From positions 434,001 through 498,000 of the forward strand of contig NZ_QYUN01000003.1 of the NCBI RefSeq assembly GCF_003590875.1: 64,000 nt of DNA. The letters run 5' to 3'. Under the pieces are notes generated by a model. It saw only the letters and a list, made by a program, of their open reading frames with translations, did not search any database and was not told the DNA's origin. Origin of the DNA: Noviherbaspirillum cavernae. Its GTDB lineage: Bacteria; Pseudomonadota; Gammaproteobacteria; Burkholderiales; Burkholderiaceae_D. A program made the translations under genes and the position numbers. Of the stretch, positions 34,784 to 42,228 are shown piece after piece; position 1 is the first letter of the stretch, and each line of letters opens with the position of its first letter.

Positions 34784-36178
34784 ATGAGCCAGAATCTGAA
34801 ACGCGGGAAATATCGGCAGTTGGTATTGGCGGCGCTCCTGGCCGGTCTTTGCCACGCCGGCCAGGCGCAAGAACCGCAGAGGGAGACCCCTTCCGTTTCT
34901 TCAGGCGGCGCGGTCACGCTGTTTCAGAACGTCCGGGTTTTCGACGGCAAGAGCGGCACTCTTTCGGGGCCGCAAAACGTCCTGGTGCGCGGCAACAAGA
35001 TCGAGCGCGTCTCCACGGCTCCGATCCCGTCCGATCGAAGCGCTGGCACTGTGCTCATCGACGGCAGCGGACGCACGCTGATGCCCGGGCTGATCGACGC
35101 GCACTGGCACACGATGCTGGTGCGGCCGACGCCCGCAGCGCTGCTCACAGGGGACATCGGCCACCTCAATCTCGCGGCAGGCGCTGAGGCGACTGCCACG
35201 CTGATGCGCGGATTCACCACCGTTCGCGACATGGGCGGGCCGGCCTTCGGGCTCAAACGCGCCATCGACGAGGGCACCGTCGCCGGCCCGCGCATCTTCC
35301 CGTCCGGCGCCATCATCACCGTCACCAGCGGTCACGGCGACTTCCGCCAGCCGTTCGAAGTGCCGCGCACCGTCGGCGCGCCGCTGACGCGCCAGGAGCT
35401 GCTCGGAGCCGCCATGATCGCGGACAGTCCGGATGAAGTCCGCGTGCGCGTGCGCGAGCAGCTCATGCTGGGCGCCTCGCAAATCAAGCTGACGGCCGGT
35501 GGAGGCGTGGCGTCGCCGCACAGCCCGCTCGACGCGTCCACCTTTACCGAGGCCGAGCTGCGCGCCGCCGTTGAAGCCGCCGAGAACTGGGGCACGTATG
35601 TCACCGTGCACGCGTACACGCCCGTTTCGATCCGGCGGGCAATCGCCGCCGGCGTGAAGTGCATCGAACACGCCCACCTGATGGACGAAGCAACCGCCAA
35701 ACTGATTGCCGAGAAGGGCATCTGGTTGAGCACTCAGCCGTTTCCCGACGAACTGGCCGACGCGTTTCCGCCCGGCTCGCTAGAGCGAGCCAAGGCGATG
35801 GAGGTGTTCGCCGGTACGGACAGAACCTTCGCGCTGGCGAAGAAGTACAAGATCAAGACGGCGTTCGGCACCGACATCCTGTTCTCCCAGAAGCTGGCGC
35901 AGCGTCATGGGGAACTGCTGGCCAAGCTGGTCCGTTGGTACACCCCCGCCGAAACGCTCGTCATGGCGACCGGGACAAACGCCCAACTACTGGCACTGTC
36001 CGGGAAGCGCAATCCGTACCCGGGCAAGCTCGGCGTGGTGGAGGAAGGCGCGCTCGCCGACCTCCTGCTCGTCGACGGCGATCCGATCGCCAACATCAAG
36101 CTGATTGAAGATCCGGAAAAAAACCTGCTCGTCATCATGAAGGACGGCAGGATCTACAAGAATTCGCTGGGCAAATGA
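34784..36178 (+). CDS. Exported amidohydrolase-family metal-dependent hydrolase
   Basis: I take the ATG at 34784 (464 residues) because it gives a normal signal peptide (MSQNLKRGKYRQ, hydrophobic run, HAGQAQ). The frame also continues back to the leader ATG at 34727 with a good ribosome site, adding 19 residues. Metal and catalytic residues of the imidazolonepropionase/prolidase-like branch are visible: LIDAHWHT, QIKLTAGGG, TVHAYT, CIEHAH and AFGTD. Members hydrolyse cyclic amides or acyl-proline dipeptides; the substrate is open. It sits between the two large direct repeats. Confidence 0.85.
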   Translation: MSQNLKRGKYRQLVLAALLAGLCHAGQAQEPQRETPSVSSGGAVTLFQNVRVFDGKSGTLSGPQNVLVRGNKIERVSTAPIPSDRSAGTVLIDGSGRTLMPGLIDAHWHTMLVRPTPAALLTGDIGHLNLAAGAEATATLMRGFTTVRDMGGPAFGLKRAIDEGTVAGPRIFPSGAIITVTSGHGDFRQPFEVPRTVGAPLTRQELLGAAMIADSPDEVRVRVREQLMLGASQIKLTAGGGVASPHSPLDASTFTEAELRAAVEAAENWGTYVTVHAYTPVSIRRAIAAGVKCIEHAHLMDEATAKLIAEKGIWLSTQPFPDELADAFPPGSLERAKAMEVFAGTDRTFALAKKYKIKTAFGTDILFSQKLAQRHGELLAKLVRWYTPAETLVMATGTNAQLLALSGKRNPYPGKLGVVEEGALADLLLVDGDPIANIKLIEDPEKNLLVIMKDGRIYKNSLGK

Positions 36179-36186
36179 GGCCGCAT

Positions 36187-36842
36187 CGCTGTGCGTTCCC
36201 ATCCGGAAGCAAACCGGATTGACCGGCGCTGCTGGCGAGAGTGGGCAAATGGGTAGGCATCTCTTCTCGCAAGGGCAACATCATGTCCCTGCATGCTTGC
36301 ACCGGAATGTCGAAATGAAAGCGCCTCACATGTCCACGACCGTATTCCGCGTAACGAAAATCGTGCCGAAGACAATGTATTGACGTTCTACCAGACTCGC
36401 TGGCGATACGGATTGTGGAAAGCCAAATGCCGGAAACACATTGCCGTCATTGCGTGCAGAAGTTCCGCAAACACGCCCTCGCGGAAAGCCGGCGTGCCGC
36501 GCCAGCCTTGCGACGCATCTCCCCTTGCCTCGCCGCGAATTCATTATCTGGCGACGTCTGTTCAAAGCCGCCGTTCAACGAACAGCGGATATTGCCGGAT
36601 GGTCTGCATGCCAATGAGCGCTTGCCGAACGGCGATGCCGATTTTCCGCTGCGCTGGTCCTGGATCGAGGCAGCGCATTGGCCGTATTCGTCAATTCATC
36701 GAGACATTGCGAGAGGACACCTGAATGCGGTTCGGGAATTTTTCAGGAAGGAGGAAATGGATGAATGGGCGTCCTCGTTTTGGGAGGATGCCGGGCTTTG
36801 CAGCCAACCCTATTGCGCCGCACTGCGCTTTGGGTGACGAGT
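36187..36842 (+). repeat. Large direct repeat, copy B, with RAYT transposase remnant
   Basis: Matches copy A at 33705-34530. It keeps the uninterrupted target of the miniature element and a 96-bp piece missing from copy A (about 36731-36826). Confidence 0.8.
36560..36838 (+). pseudogene. REP-associated tyrosine transposase (RAYT, Y1_Tnp) remnant
   Basis: ILPDGLHANERLPNGDADFP followed by LRWSWIEAA resembles the conserved DHLH and GDADF...RWS region of RAYT transposases. It is joined directly to HWPYSSIHRDIARG, which in intact proteins lies about 60 residues later and includes the C-terminal WPYSS motif. The catalytic tyrosine region is therefore deleted. The equivalent piece in copy A is split by the miniature element. 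It is a doubly represented dead gene. Confidence 0.6.
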
Positions 36843-37060
36843 CCATTGCTGGTGACGGACGCAGTCGCGGAGTTGAGCCTGCAGCCGAGACGGCTGTAGA
36901 ATCGGCTTGCCGGTTTTTGCATTTCCATCAATACTGCGAAAAAACACAGTACCCTGCTCGGGAAGCAAGTCTGCAAACCGTTTTCAAAGGGATGTCGAGT
37001 GCTGCCTTATACGGCACACGCCAGATTATGGAGACAACATCATGCTGGATAAATCAAGTT
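36843..37060 (+). promoter_or_regulatory. attI-like promoter/leader module, copy 3
   Basis: TTGAGC (36873-36878), an 18-bp spacer and TAGAAT (36897-36902) form the promoter. ATGGAGAC (37029-37036) precedes the leader ATG at 37042, which encodes only MLDKSS and stops at TAA 37060-37062. The module ends AAATCAAG/TT. The first cassette starts GTTAACCA, matching the complement of its own attC R'' (ATGGCTAAC) at 7 of 9 positions. It heads the longest cassette run of the window. Confidence 0.68.
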
Positions 37061-37069
37061 AACCACCTC

Positions 37070-37660
37070 ATGTCAGCACCAACTATCTCCGAGATTTGGC
37101 ACTCTTCCTTTGGCACGGCACTGCCCGCTGGGTACCTGTGCCGAACGACACTGCCAGATCGATGGATGCGGATACACAGCCTTCCTGAGTCAAAAAGGTA
37201 CCCGGAGACAGAAATTGAGCGTAGCGAAATCTTGCGTCGCCAAAACGCAGCCGCTTGCTACGCATTGGGTGAAGATGCTGAGTGCATCCTCTTCATCACC
37301 CAATACGGCGAAAGCCGACACTGGCCAGACTACTATGTTGAAGGCTCAAGATACGCCCCTGAATTCTTGATGTTAGATAGTCTCGCACCCGAGTACGTGC
37401 AATCGTATGAGAGGGGGCAGGACGGTCCAATGCAGTTCTTTGCAACCCGTCAGCGTTGGCGCACAGGTGCCTTTGATAAACTCATTTTGATGTGTGCCGA
37501 CGGAATTGCGGGACCCTATCTGTTTGCGAATACCGATAAGCGCAACGCATATGCGCCATACGACGGTGGTGCAGACTTGTTCTTTTCAGCTTCAGATGCC
37601 GTCAGTGAGGCACGTCGGACATTTTCGAACTGGCTCTCGACAACTGAGAGCGGTCTATGA
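37070..37660 (+). CDS. Cassette-encoded hypothetical protein (196 aa, DUF3885-like)
   Basis: It starts at the ATG at 37070, eight bases after the leader-peptide stop, an arrangement suited to translational coupling. RWMRIHSLPESKRYPETEIE followed by ILRRQNAAACYALG resembles DUF3885 proteins of unknown function, and EARRTFSNWLSTT near the end fits the family. It has no signal peptide or membrane segment. First cassette after module copy 3. Confidence 0.7.
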   Translation: MSAPTISEIWHSSFGTALPAGYLCRTTLPDRWMRIHSLPESKRYPETEIERSEILRRQNAAACYALGEDAECILFITQYGESRHWPDYYVEGSRYAPEFLMLDSLAPEYVQSYERGQDGPMQFFATRQRWRTGAFDKLILMCADGIAGPYLFANTDKRNAYAPYDGGADLFFSASDAVSEARRTFSNWLSTTESGL

Positions 37661-37668
37661 GCCGGATG

Positions 37669-37754
37669 GCTAACAAATTGCTCGATACGGACACCCAACC
37701 ATTGGCTGCCGCTTCGCGGCGCGTGTTGTGTTCCGGTCAGCGCGGACGTTAGCC
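37669..37754 (+). other. attC-like recombination site 3 (86 bp)
   Basis: R'' GGCTAAC (37669-37675) and R' GTTAGCC (37748-37754) are exact complements. The interior holds GCCGCTTCGCGGC, the common apical hairpin of attC sites. Confidence 0.85.
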
Positions 37755-37757
37755 CTT

Positions 37758-38168
37758 ATGCAGCCATCGCGTATACGTCTGACAGCAATCGCCGCAATCG
37801 GCTTACTCGCGCCGCTTTGGTGGACGTGGGCAATAAGTCAATTGATCCACGGCTTCTTCGTTGCGGCGGGCTCACCGGCGGCGCCATCTGCTTTTTTTGC
37901 TTGGGTCTCTATCCTCATGCCGTCTTGCGCCCTTGGCGTAGCCGTAGGTCTCGCCATCGGTCTTCTTGCGTCTCGCCCAGTTCTTGGTTGGCTGGTCTTC
38001 CTAGCTAGCCTCATCATCGGCAGCGTTCTGCTTAGTCCTCTTTCTGCCCTCCGTGATCTTGGAGTCAGTCCAGGCAGCTGGGCATTTGTGCTCAGTGTCT
38101 TGGCCGGTTCCGTGTTGTGGGTGAGGGCTAACTCAGCGTTAGGCATCAGAAGAGGCACCAATGCATAG
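37758..38168 (+). CDS. Cassette-encoded small membrane protein (136 aa)
   Basis: It starts at the ATG at 37758, three bases after the attC. Four hydrophobic segments (about 7-32, 42-66, 70-90, 105-125) and few charges make it an integral inner-membrane protein. It has no recognised family. Its end overlaps the next cassette gene by eight bases because the attC between them has shrunk, so the last residues (ALGIRRGTNA) come from the neighbouring cassette. Confidence 0.65.
   Translation: MQPSRIRLTAIAAIGLLAPLWWTWAISQLIHGFFVAAGSPAAPSAFFAWVSILMPSCALGVAVGLAIGLLASRPVLGWLVFLASLIIGSVLLSPLSALRDLGVSPGSWAFVLSVLAGSVLWVRANSALGIRRGTNA
38125..38144 (+). other. Minimal attC remnant (20 bp)
   Basis: GGGCTAAC-TCAGC-GTTAGGC: the R'' and R' boxes are separated by five bases only, the whole arm region being deleted. 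R'' is exactly complementary to the start of its cassette (GTTAGCCC, 37748-37755). The following GTTAGGCAT matches 8 of 9 bases of the complement of the next attC R''. Confidence 0.65.
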
Positions 38169-38538
38169 AAGCAGGTTGGGAAACATCGTCATCGATTGCC
38201 AAACGGACGATTTGCTATCAGAGGCTCACTTCTGGAGTGCCGCACTGGGATACCCGCTGCCCGAGGATTTAGATGCAGCTGGCAAATTTATTCAGCTCGT
38301 AACGCCACCGAACGACGTGCAGGTCATCATTCAGAGAGTCAGTCATGAGGCGCGGGCCCATCTGGATATTGAGACAGACTCAATAGACTCAGAGGTCGCG
38401 CGCCTGGAACACCTCGGAGCAACAGTCGTGTCCCGCAATAATGGATGGGTAGTCATGCAAGCGCCAAGCGGGCATCGGTTCTGCGTTGGCAGCCCCTACC
38501 GTGGCGGCTTCGATCAGGGAGCCAACACATGGGAATGA
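38161..38538 (+). CDS. Cassette-encoded VOC/glyoxalase-like protein (125 aa)
   Basis: MHRSRLGNIVIDCQTDDLLS starts a glyoxalase-like beta-alpha-beta-beta-beta unit; FWSAALGYPLP, AHLDIETDSIDSEVARLEHL and WVVMQAPSGHRFCV are characteristic of the VOC (Glyoxalase_6-like) fold. Cassette VOC proteins include antibiotic-binding and resistance types, but nothing here is specific. The start overlaps the preceding membrane-protein gene. Confidence 0.8.
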   Translation: MHRSRLGNIVIDCQTDDLLSEAHFWSAALGYPLPEDLDAAGKFIQLVTPPNDVQVIIQRVSHEARAHLDIETDSIDSEVARLEHLGATVVSRNNGWVVMQAPSGHRFCVGSPYRGGFDQGANTWE

Positions 38539-38539
38539 T

Positions 38540-38599
38540 GCCTGACAATTTATTCAAGCCGTCGCCGCTTCGCGGCGCGGCTTAACTCAGGTGTCAGGC
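38540..38599 (+). other. attC-like recombination site 4 (60 bp)
   Basis: GCCTGAC (38540-38546) and GTCAGGC (38593-38599) are exact complements enclosing TTCAAGCCG-TCGCC-GCTT-CGCGGC-GCGGCTTAA, the classical 60-bp attC layout. The core reads GTC instead of the consensus GTT. Confidence 0.85.
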
Positions 38600-38671
38600 C
38601 GCACAAATCCAAGGCGCGTCCAGGCCGTGCTGACAACCCAACGACGCAGCTTTACCCTTCAGAGAGTTCCC

Positions 38672-39082
38672 ATGAAGATGATTCTGACGCCAGCCAAGTC
38701 CCCGAATGAATACATGGCTTGCCTCGACGGTTGGCAGCGCAGCTATGTGGAAGCACTGCGTCATGCGGTCATCATCTCGGCGCCGGATCTTCAGGAAGCA
38801 CTAAAGTGGGGACATCTCGTGTACTTCATGAATGGGCCGGTACTTCTCATCCGCGCAGAGCCGAGCCGTGTGCTGTTTGGGTTCTGGAAAGGCCAGCGCC
38901 TGCGCCACATCGAACCTCGCCTGAAACCAGGCGGCAAGTATGAGATGGCAACGCTGGAGCTGAGGGAGGATACGCCGCTCGAGCAGGCGACGGTTGTTCG
39001 TCTGGTTCGCGAAGCATCAAACTTCAATCGCCCGGCAGGGTATGCCGGTGTCGAACGCCCAACGTCCCAAAGTGCGGATTGA
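38672..39082 (+). CDS. Cassette-encoded DUF1801-family protein (136 aa)
   Basis: From the ATG at 38672. SPNEYMACLDGWQRSYVEAL and PDLQEALKWGHLVYFMNGPV are the signature of DUF1801 (YdhG-like) proteins, small soluble proteins of unknown function. The cassette starts at G/TCAGGCC. Its R'' GCCTGAC lies at 39308-39314, leaving about 225 bp of apparently eroded DNA between the ORF and the attC. Confidence 0.78.
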   Translation: MKMILTPAKSPNEYMACLDGWQRSYVEALRHAVIISAPDLQEALKWGHLVYFMNGPVLLIRAEPSRVLFGFWKGQRLRHIEPRLKPGGKYEMATLELREDTPLEQATVVRLVREASNFNRPAGYAGVERPTSQSAD

Positions 39083-39307
39083 CTCCTCCAATCGAGCCGC
39101 TGCCAACCCAGTCTCACCACGCACCGAATAGAGGAGGCTGAGCAAGACCAACGTAGAACGCCATCATCAAATCCACCGCGCGTTTGCAGCATTGAACCCA
39201 GGTGCGGTATTCGTTGAACTGGGGCCGGCCGCAAGGCATTTCTGGAGCACGGCATCGCGCTCAATCTTGTGGCTGGCCACAATCCGGACGCGCGCGCCGA
39301 TGGTAAC

Positions 39308-39375
39308 GCCTGACAATTGTTTCAAGCGGTCGCGGCAAGAAGCGCCCGCCGGCCATCCGGCAGTGAACCAAGTTC
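39308..39375 (+). other. attC-like recombination site 5, 3' half eroded
   Basis: GCCTGACAATTGTTTCAAGC matches the left half of site 4 almost exactly. The right half (CCGGCAGTGAACCAAGTTCG) is only loosely complementary. The preceding gap from 39083 holds the fragment LNPGAVFVELGPAA, which I could not assign. Confidence 0.5.
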
Positions 39376-39424
39376 GATTTTATGCAACATACTCAACACG
39401 CCATCAAGATAGAGGAGCATTGAT

Positions 39425-39778
39425 ATGTCATACGTTGATGGGTTTGTCATTGCCGTGCCAACGGCAAACAAGGAAATCTACAAGCAGCATGCAGAGGCTG
39501 CTGCTGTCGTCTTCAAGGAGCATGGGGCACTCAAGTTGGTCGAGTGCTGGGGCGACGATGTGCCTGAGGGAAAAATCACTTCCTTTCCCATGGCCGTTCA
39601 ATGCAAGCCGGATGAAACCGTTTGTTTTTCCTGGATCATCTGGCCCTCGCGCAAAGTGCGTGACCAAGGCATGGAGGCATCCATGGCCGATCCACGATTG
39701 CAGCAAAGCATGAATCCGATGCCGTTTGACGGCAAGCGCATGATCTATGGCGGTTTCGAAATGATCGTGGATCTGTGA
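39425..39778 (+). CDS. Cassette-encoded DUF1428-family protein (117 aa)
   Basis: From the ATG at 39425. MSYVDGFVIAVPTANKEIYK, VFKEHGALKLVECWGDDVPE and MPFDGKRMIYGGFEMIVDL are the hallmarks of DUF1428 (YbaA-like) proteins, small ferredoxin-like-fold proteins without known function that also occur as integron cassettes. Confidence 0.88.
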   Translation: MSYVDGFVIAVPTANKEIYKQHAEAAAVVFKEHGALKLVECWGDDVPEGKITSFPMAVQCKPDETVCFSWIIWPSRKVRDQGMEASMADPRLQQSMNPMPFDGKRMIYGGFEMIVDL

Positions 39779-39813
39779 GCGCCCACGCTTTCAAATGATG
39801 CTTCGTTCTGCCA

Positions 39814-39880
39814 GGCCGCTCCCTATCCATTTGTTCAAGCCGATGCCGCAGTACGGCGCGGCTTGATTCAGACGTCAGCC
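39814..39880 (+). other. attC-like recombination site 6
   Basis: TTGTTCAAGCCGATGCCGC, a short loop, GGCGCGGCTTGATTCAGAC and R' GTCAGCC (39874-39880). The R'' box has drifted (GCCGCTC instead of GGCTGAC). The 230 bp from here to 40112 show no gene. Confidence 0.65.
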
Positions 39881-40112
39881 AACACGGTGCCTCCGGCAAG
39901 CTGAAGCGCAAGCATCGTCGCTTGGCTGTTTCCCCATCACTCGCATGACCCGACTCATTCATGGGGGAAGGCCGTCCGACTGAAGTAAGGGCCTCCTTCG
40001 GCGTTGCGCTATCGGATTGAGGATGAATGGCTGCACATCGAGCGGCAGTTCGCGGACGCGCCTGCACCGAGTTGAAGTTGGCAGGCAGATTGCAACCTGA
40101 TCGGACGGACGA

Positions 40113-40715
40113 ATGAACGAGCCTGTTGCTGTCTTCTTCTGGCGCAAGCTGGATTTTCCGGGCCACGATGCCTGCTGCCTCTTCACGCTGGCGGACGGAT
40201 ACCGTCTGTCCGGCGCGGCGGTCTTCATGGAATCCGGGCGGGTTTGCCAGTTGCAGTATGAGGTGGTGGCAGATCAGGCGTTTCGCACGAGGAGTGCCTC
40301 GGTTGCGGGCTTTGTGGGCCAGAAGGCGGTCAATGTGCGCATCGCGTCAAGCGGCGACGCGCGTTGGGAGGTCAACGGGAAGAGCCGTCCCGGCCTTGCA
40401 GGGTGCCAGGACGTTGATCTCGGCTTCACGCCAGCCACGAACCTGCTGGCACTGCGTCGGCTTGCGCTTGAGGTCGGCGAGCGGGCCGAAGCGCCAGCCG
40501 CATATCTCGCCTTTCCCCAAATGAAGGTCACCATGCTTCCGCAGCACTACAAGCGGCTATCGCGCGCCGAGTACCTCTACGAGGCGCCGACCGTTGGCTA
40601 TCGCGGGACATTGCGCGTGTCGCCGCTGGGTGCGATCATCGAATACCCCGGCCTCTTTCAGCTCGAGTCGCCCACCCTTCCAGCAACAGGAGAGCACGAT
40701 GACTGTTCATCTTGA
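40113..40715 (+). CDS. Putative glycolipid-binding family protein (DUF1089-like, 200 aa)
   Basis: From the ATG at 40113. The body has LADGYRLSGAAVFMESGRVC, WEVNGKSRPGLAGCQDVDLG and FTPATNLLALRRLAL, the pattern of the putative glycolipid-binding (Glycolipid_bind) family. There is no signal peptide. Its end overlaps the next VOC gene by 17 bp, so the two are co-translated. It follows the last recognisable attC, but no attC closes it. Confidence 0.8.
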   Translation: MNEPVAVFFWRKLDFPGHDACCLFTLADGYRLSGAAVFMESGRVCQLQYEVVADQAFRTRSASVAGFVGQKAVNVRIASSGDARWEVNGKSRPGLAGCQDVDLGFTPATNLLALRRLALEVGERAEAPAAYLAFPQMKVTMLPQHYKRLSRAEYLYEAPTVGYRGTLRVSPLGAIIEYPGLFQLESPTLPATGEHDDCSS

Positions 40716-41088
40716 TCATCTTATGGTGCCATCCCGCAACAAGACGGCCTCGGCGAAGCTGCTGGCTGAACTGCTTGGGGTTCCGTGGTCGGCAACGGGT
40801 GTCGGGCCATTCGCCCCTGTCTATGTGAACGATGGATTGACGATCGACTTCGATGAATGGAGCGATCCCGTTCCCTTGATTCACTACTGTTTTCGGGTGG
40901 GCGAGGATGACTTCAACGCCATTCTTGAGCGGATCAAGGCGGCTGGCATACCGTACCGCAGCAACGTGCACGAGCCGGTCGATTTCCGGATCAACACGGA
41001 GCACGGCGGCAGCATCGTCTACTGGAACGAGCCGGATGGTCATCAATGGGAGATGTTGACGGTCAGCTATGCGCGTCAGGCGGAGTGA
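40699..41088 (+). CDS. VOC-family protein (129 aa)
   Basis: It starts at the ATG at 40699 behind AGGAGA. HLDHLMVPSRNKTASAKLLA, IDFDEWSDPVPLIHYCFRVG and GSIVYWNEPDGHQWEMLTV form two glyoxalase-like units with histidine and glutamate metal-ligand candidates. It overlaps the glycolipid-binding-like gene. Specific function unknown. Confidence 0.85.
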   Translation: MTVHLDHLMVPSRNKTASAKLLAELLGVPWSATGVGPFAPVYVNDGLTIDFDEWSDPVPLIHYCFRVGEDDFNAILERIKAAGIPYRSNVHEPVDFRINTEHGGSIVYWNEPDGHQWEMLTVSYARQAE

Positions 41089-41154
41089 GTTCGAGCCCGC
41101 GTTTCCTGCCGGTGGATGTGCGCTTTCAAGATGCCTGCCGGTTTTCGATGCCGA

Positions 41155-42090
41155 TCAACTGGCGATGCAATTGCGGCCCTTCTGCTTTGCCTGATAGAGC
41201 CGCCGGTCCACCAATTCAATGAACTTCATCAGTTCATCCTGATGTGACGGAACAATGGTGCCGACGCCGAGGCTGATGGTCAGAATCTGGCTGACCTCGG
41301 ATTTTTCGTGCGCTATCTGTTCCTTGAAAATCAGATTGCGGCAGCGTTGCGCAATGGCGAGAGCGGATTTTTCATCCGTCTCGGGGAGGATGATCATGAA
41401 CTCCTCTCCGCCAAAACGTGCAAAGAAATCGCGCGATCGGGTTGCCGCCGAACTCAAGACCTTTGCCACTTGCTTCAGGCAGCAGTCGCCCTGAACATGG
41501 CCATAGTGATCGTTGTACTGCTTGAAATAATCGATGTCGAGCATGATGATGGAGAGCGCTTGATTGTTGCGCCGCGCATTGGCCCATTCCATCTCCATGA
41601 CCGAATCGAACATGCGTCGATTGGCAACATTGGTCAAGCCATCCTTGAAGGACAAGGCTTCGAGTTCTTTCTGCAGGTCGATCAGTTTCGCTTCGGTCTT
41701 TTTCCGTTCATTGATGTCGAACATGAAGCCGATCAGGGAATCGACCGAACCATCGTCCTTGCGCACCACATGCACGACGTCGCGCATCCATACATAGTCG
41801 CCATTCCGGGTGAGGGCGCGATAGTCTGCCTCATGATCGATGCCTGCCTGCGATTGCGCAACGCAGTAGCTGACGATGGCATCCCTTTCGTCGGGATGGA
41901 TTCTCGCTGCCCAGTCTTCCACGCTGACCCAGCTCGATTGCGGCCAGCCGAGCAGGCTCTCTATCTGCGGCCCGATGTAGGCGAACTTCATGCTGTCCCA
42001 GTCGATCTTCCACGGGATGGCCTTGGTGGATTCCAGCAGGGTTTTATAGACGGCGCTGTCGGTTTCCAGCGTGGATGCAATGTCGGTCAT
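41155..42090 (-). CDS. PAS-GGDEF diguanylate cyclase
   Basis: A 311-residue protein with a PAS domain (about 15-130, with FAYIGPQIESLLGWP and the PAC-type IGFMFDINERKKTE) and a C-terminal GGDEF domain (about 140-310). The active-site loop reads GGEEF (227-231), preceded five residues earlier by RSRD (218-221), an intact inhibitory I-site. It should make cyclic di-GMP with product inhibition, under control of a PAS ligand. It has no membrane segment. Monocistronic. Confidence 0.93.
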   Translation of the reverse strand: MTDIASTLETDSAVYKTLLESTKAIPWKIDWDSMKFAYIGPQIESLLGWPQSSWVSVEDWAARIHPDERDAIVSYCVAQSQAGIDHEADYRALTRNGDYVWMRDVVHVVRKDDGSVDSLIGFMFDINERKKTEAKLIDLQKELEALSFKDGLTNVANRRMFDSVMEMEWANARRNNQALSIIMLDIDYFKQYNDHYGHVQGDCCLKQVAKVLSSAATRSRDFFARFGGEEFMIILPETDEKSALAIAQRCRNLIFKEQIAHEKSEVSQILTISLGVGTIVPSHQDELMKFIELVDRRLYQAKQKGRNCIAS

Positions 42091-42228
42091 CGCGTTGTCC
42101 CCAATCTGTTAAAGACAGGTCACCCTGGTGGCGGCATTGACTTGCTCGTCACGCCCGGGGAGTTGTCGTTTTCAATAATTATTCTGACAACTCTATCACG
42201 CACCGGATGAAGAAATACAGCGTCCGTA

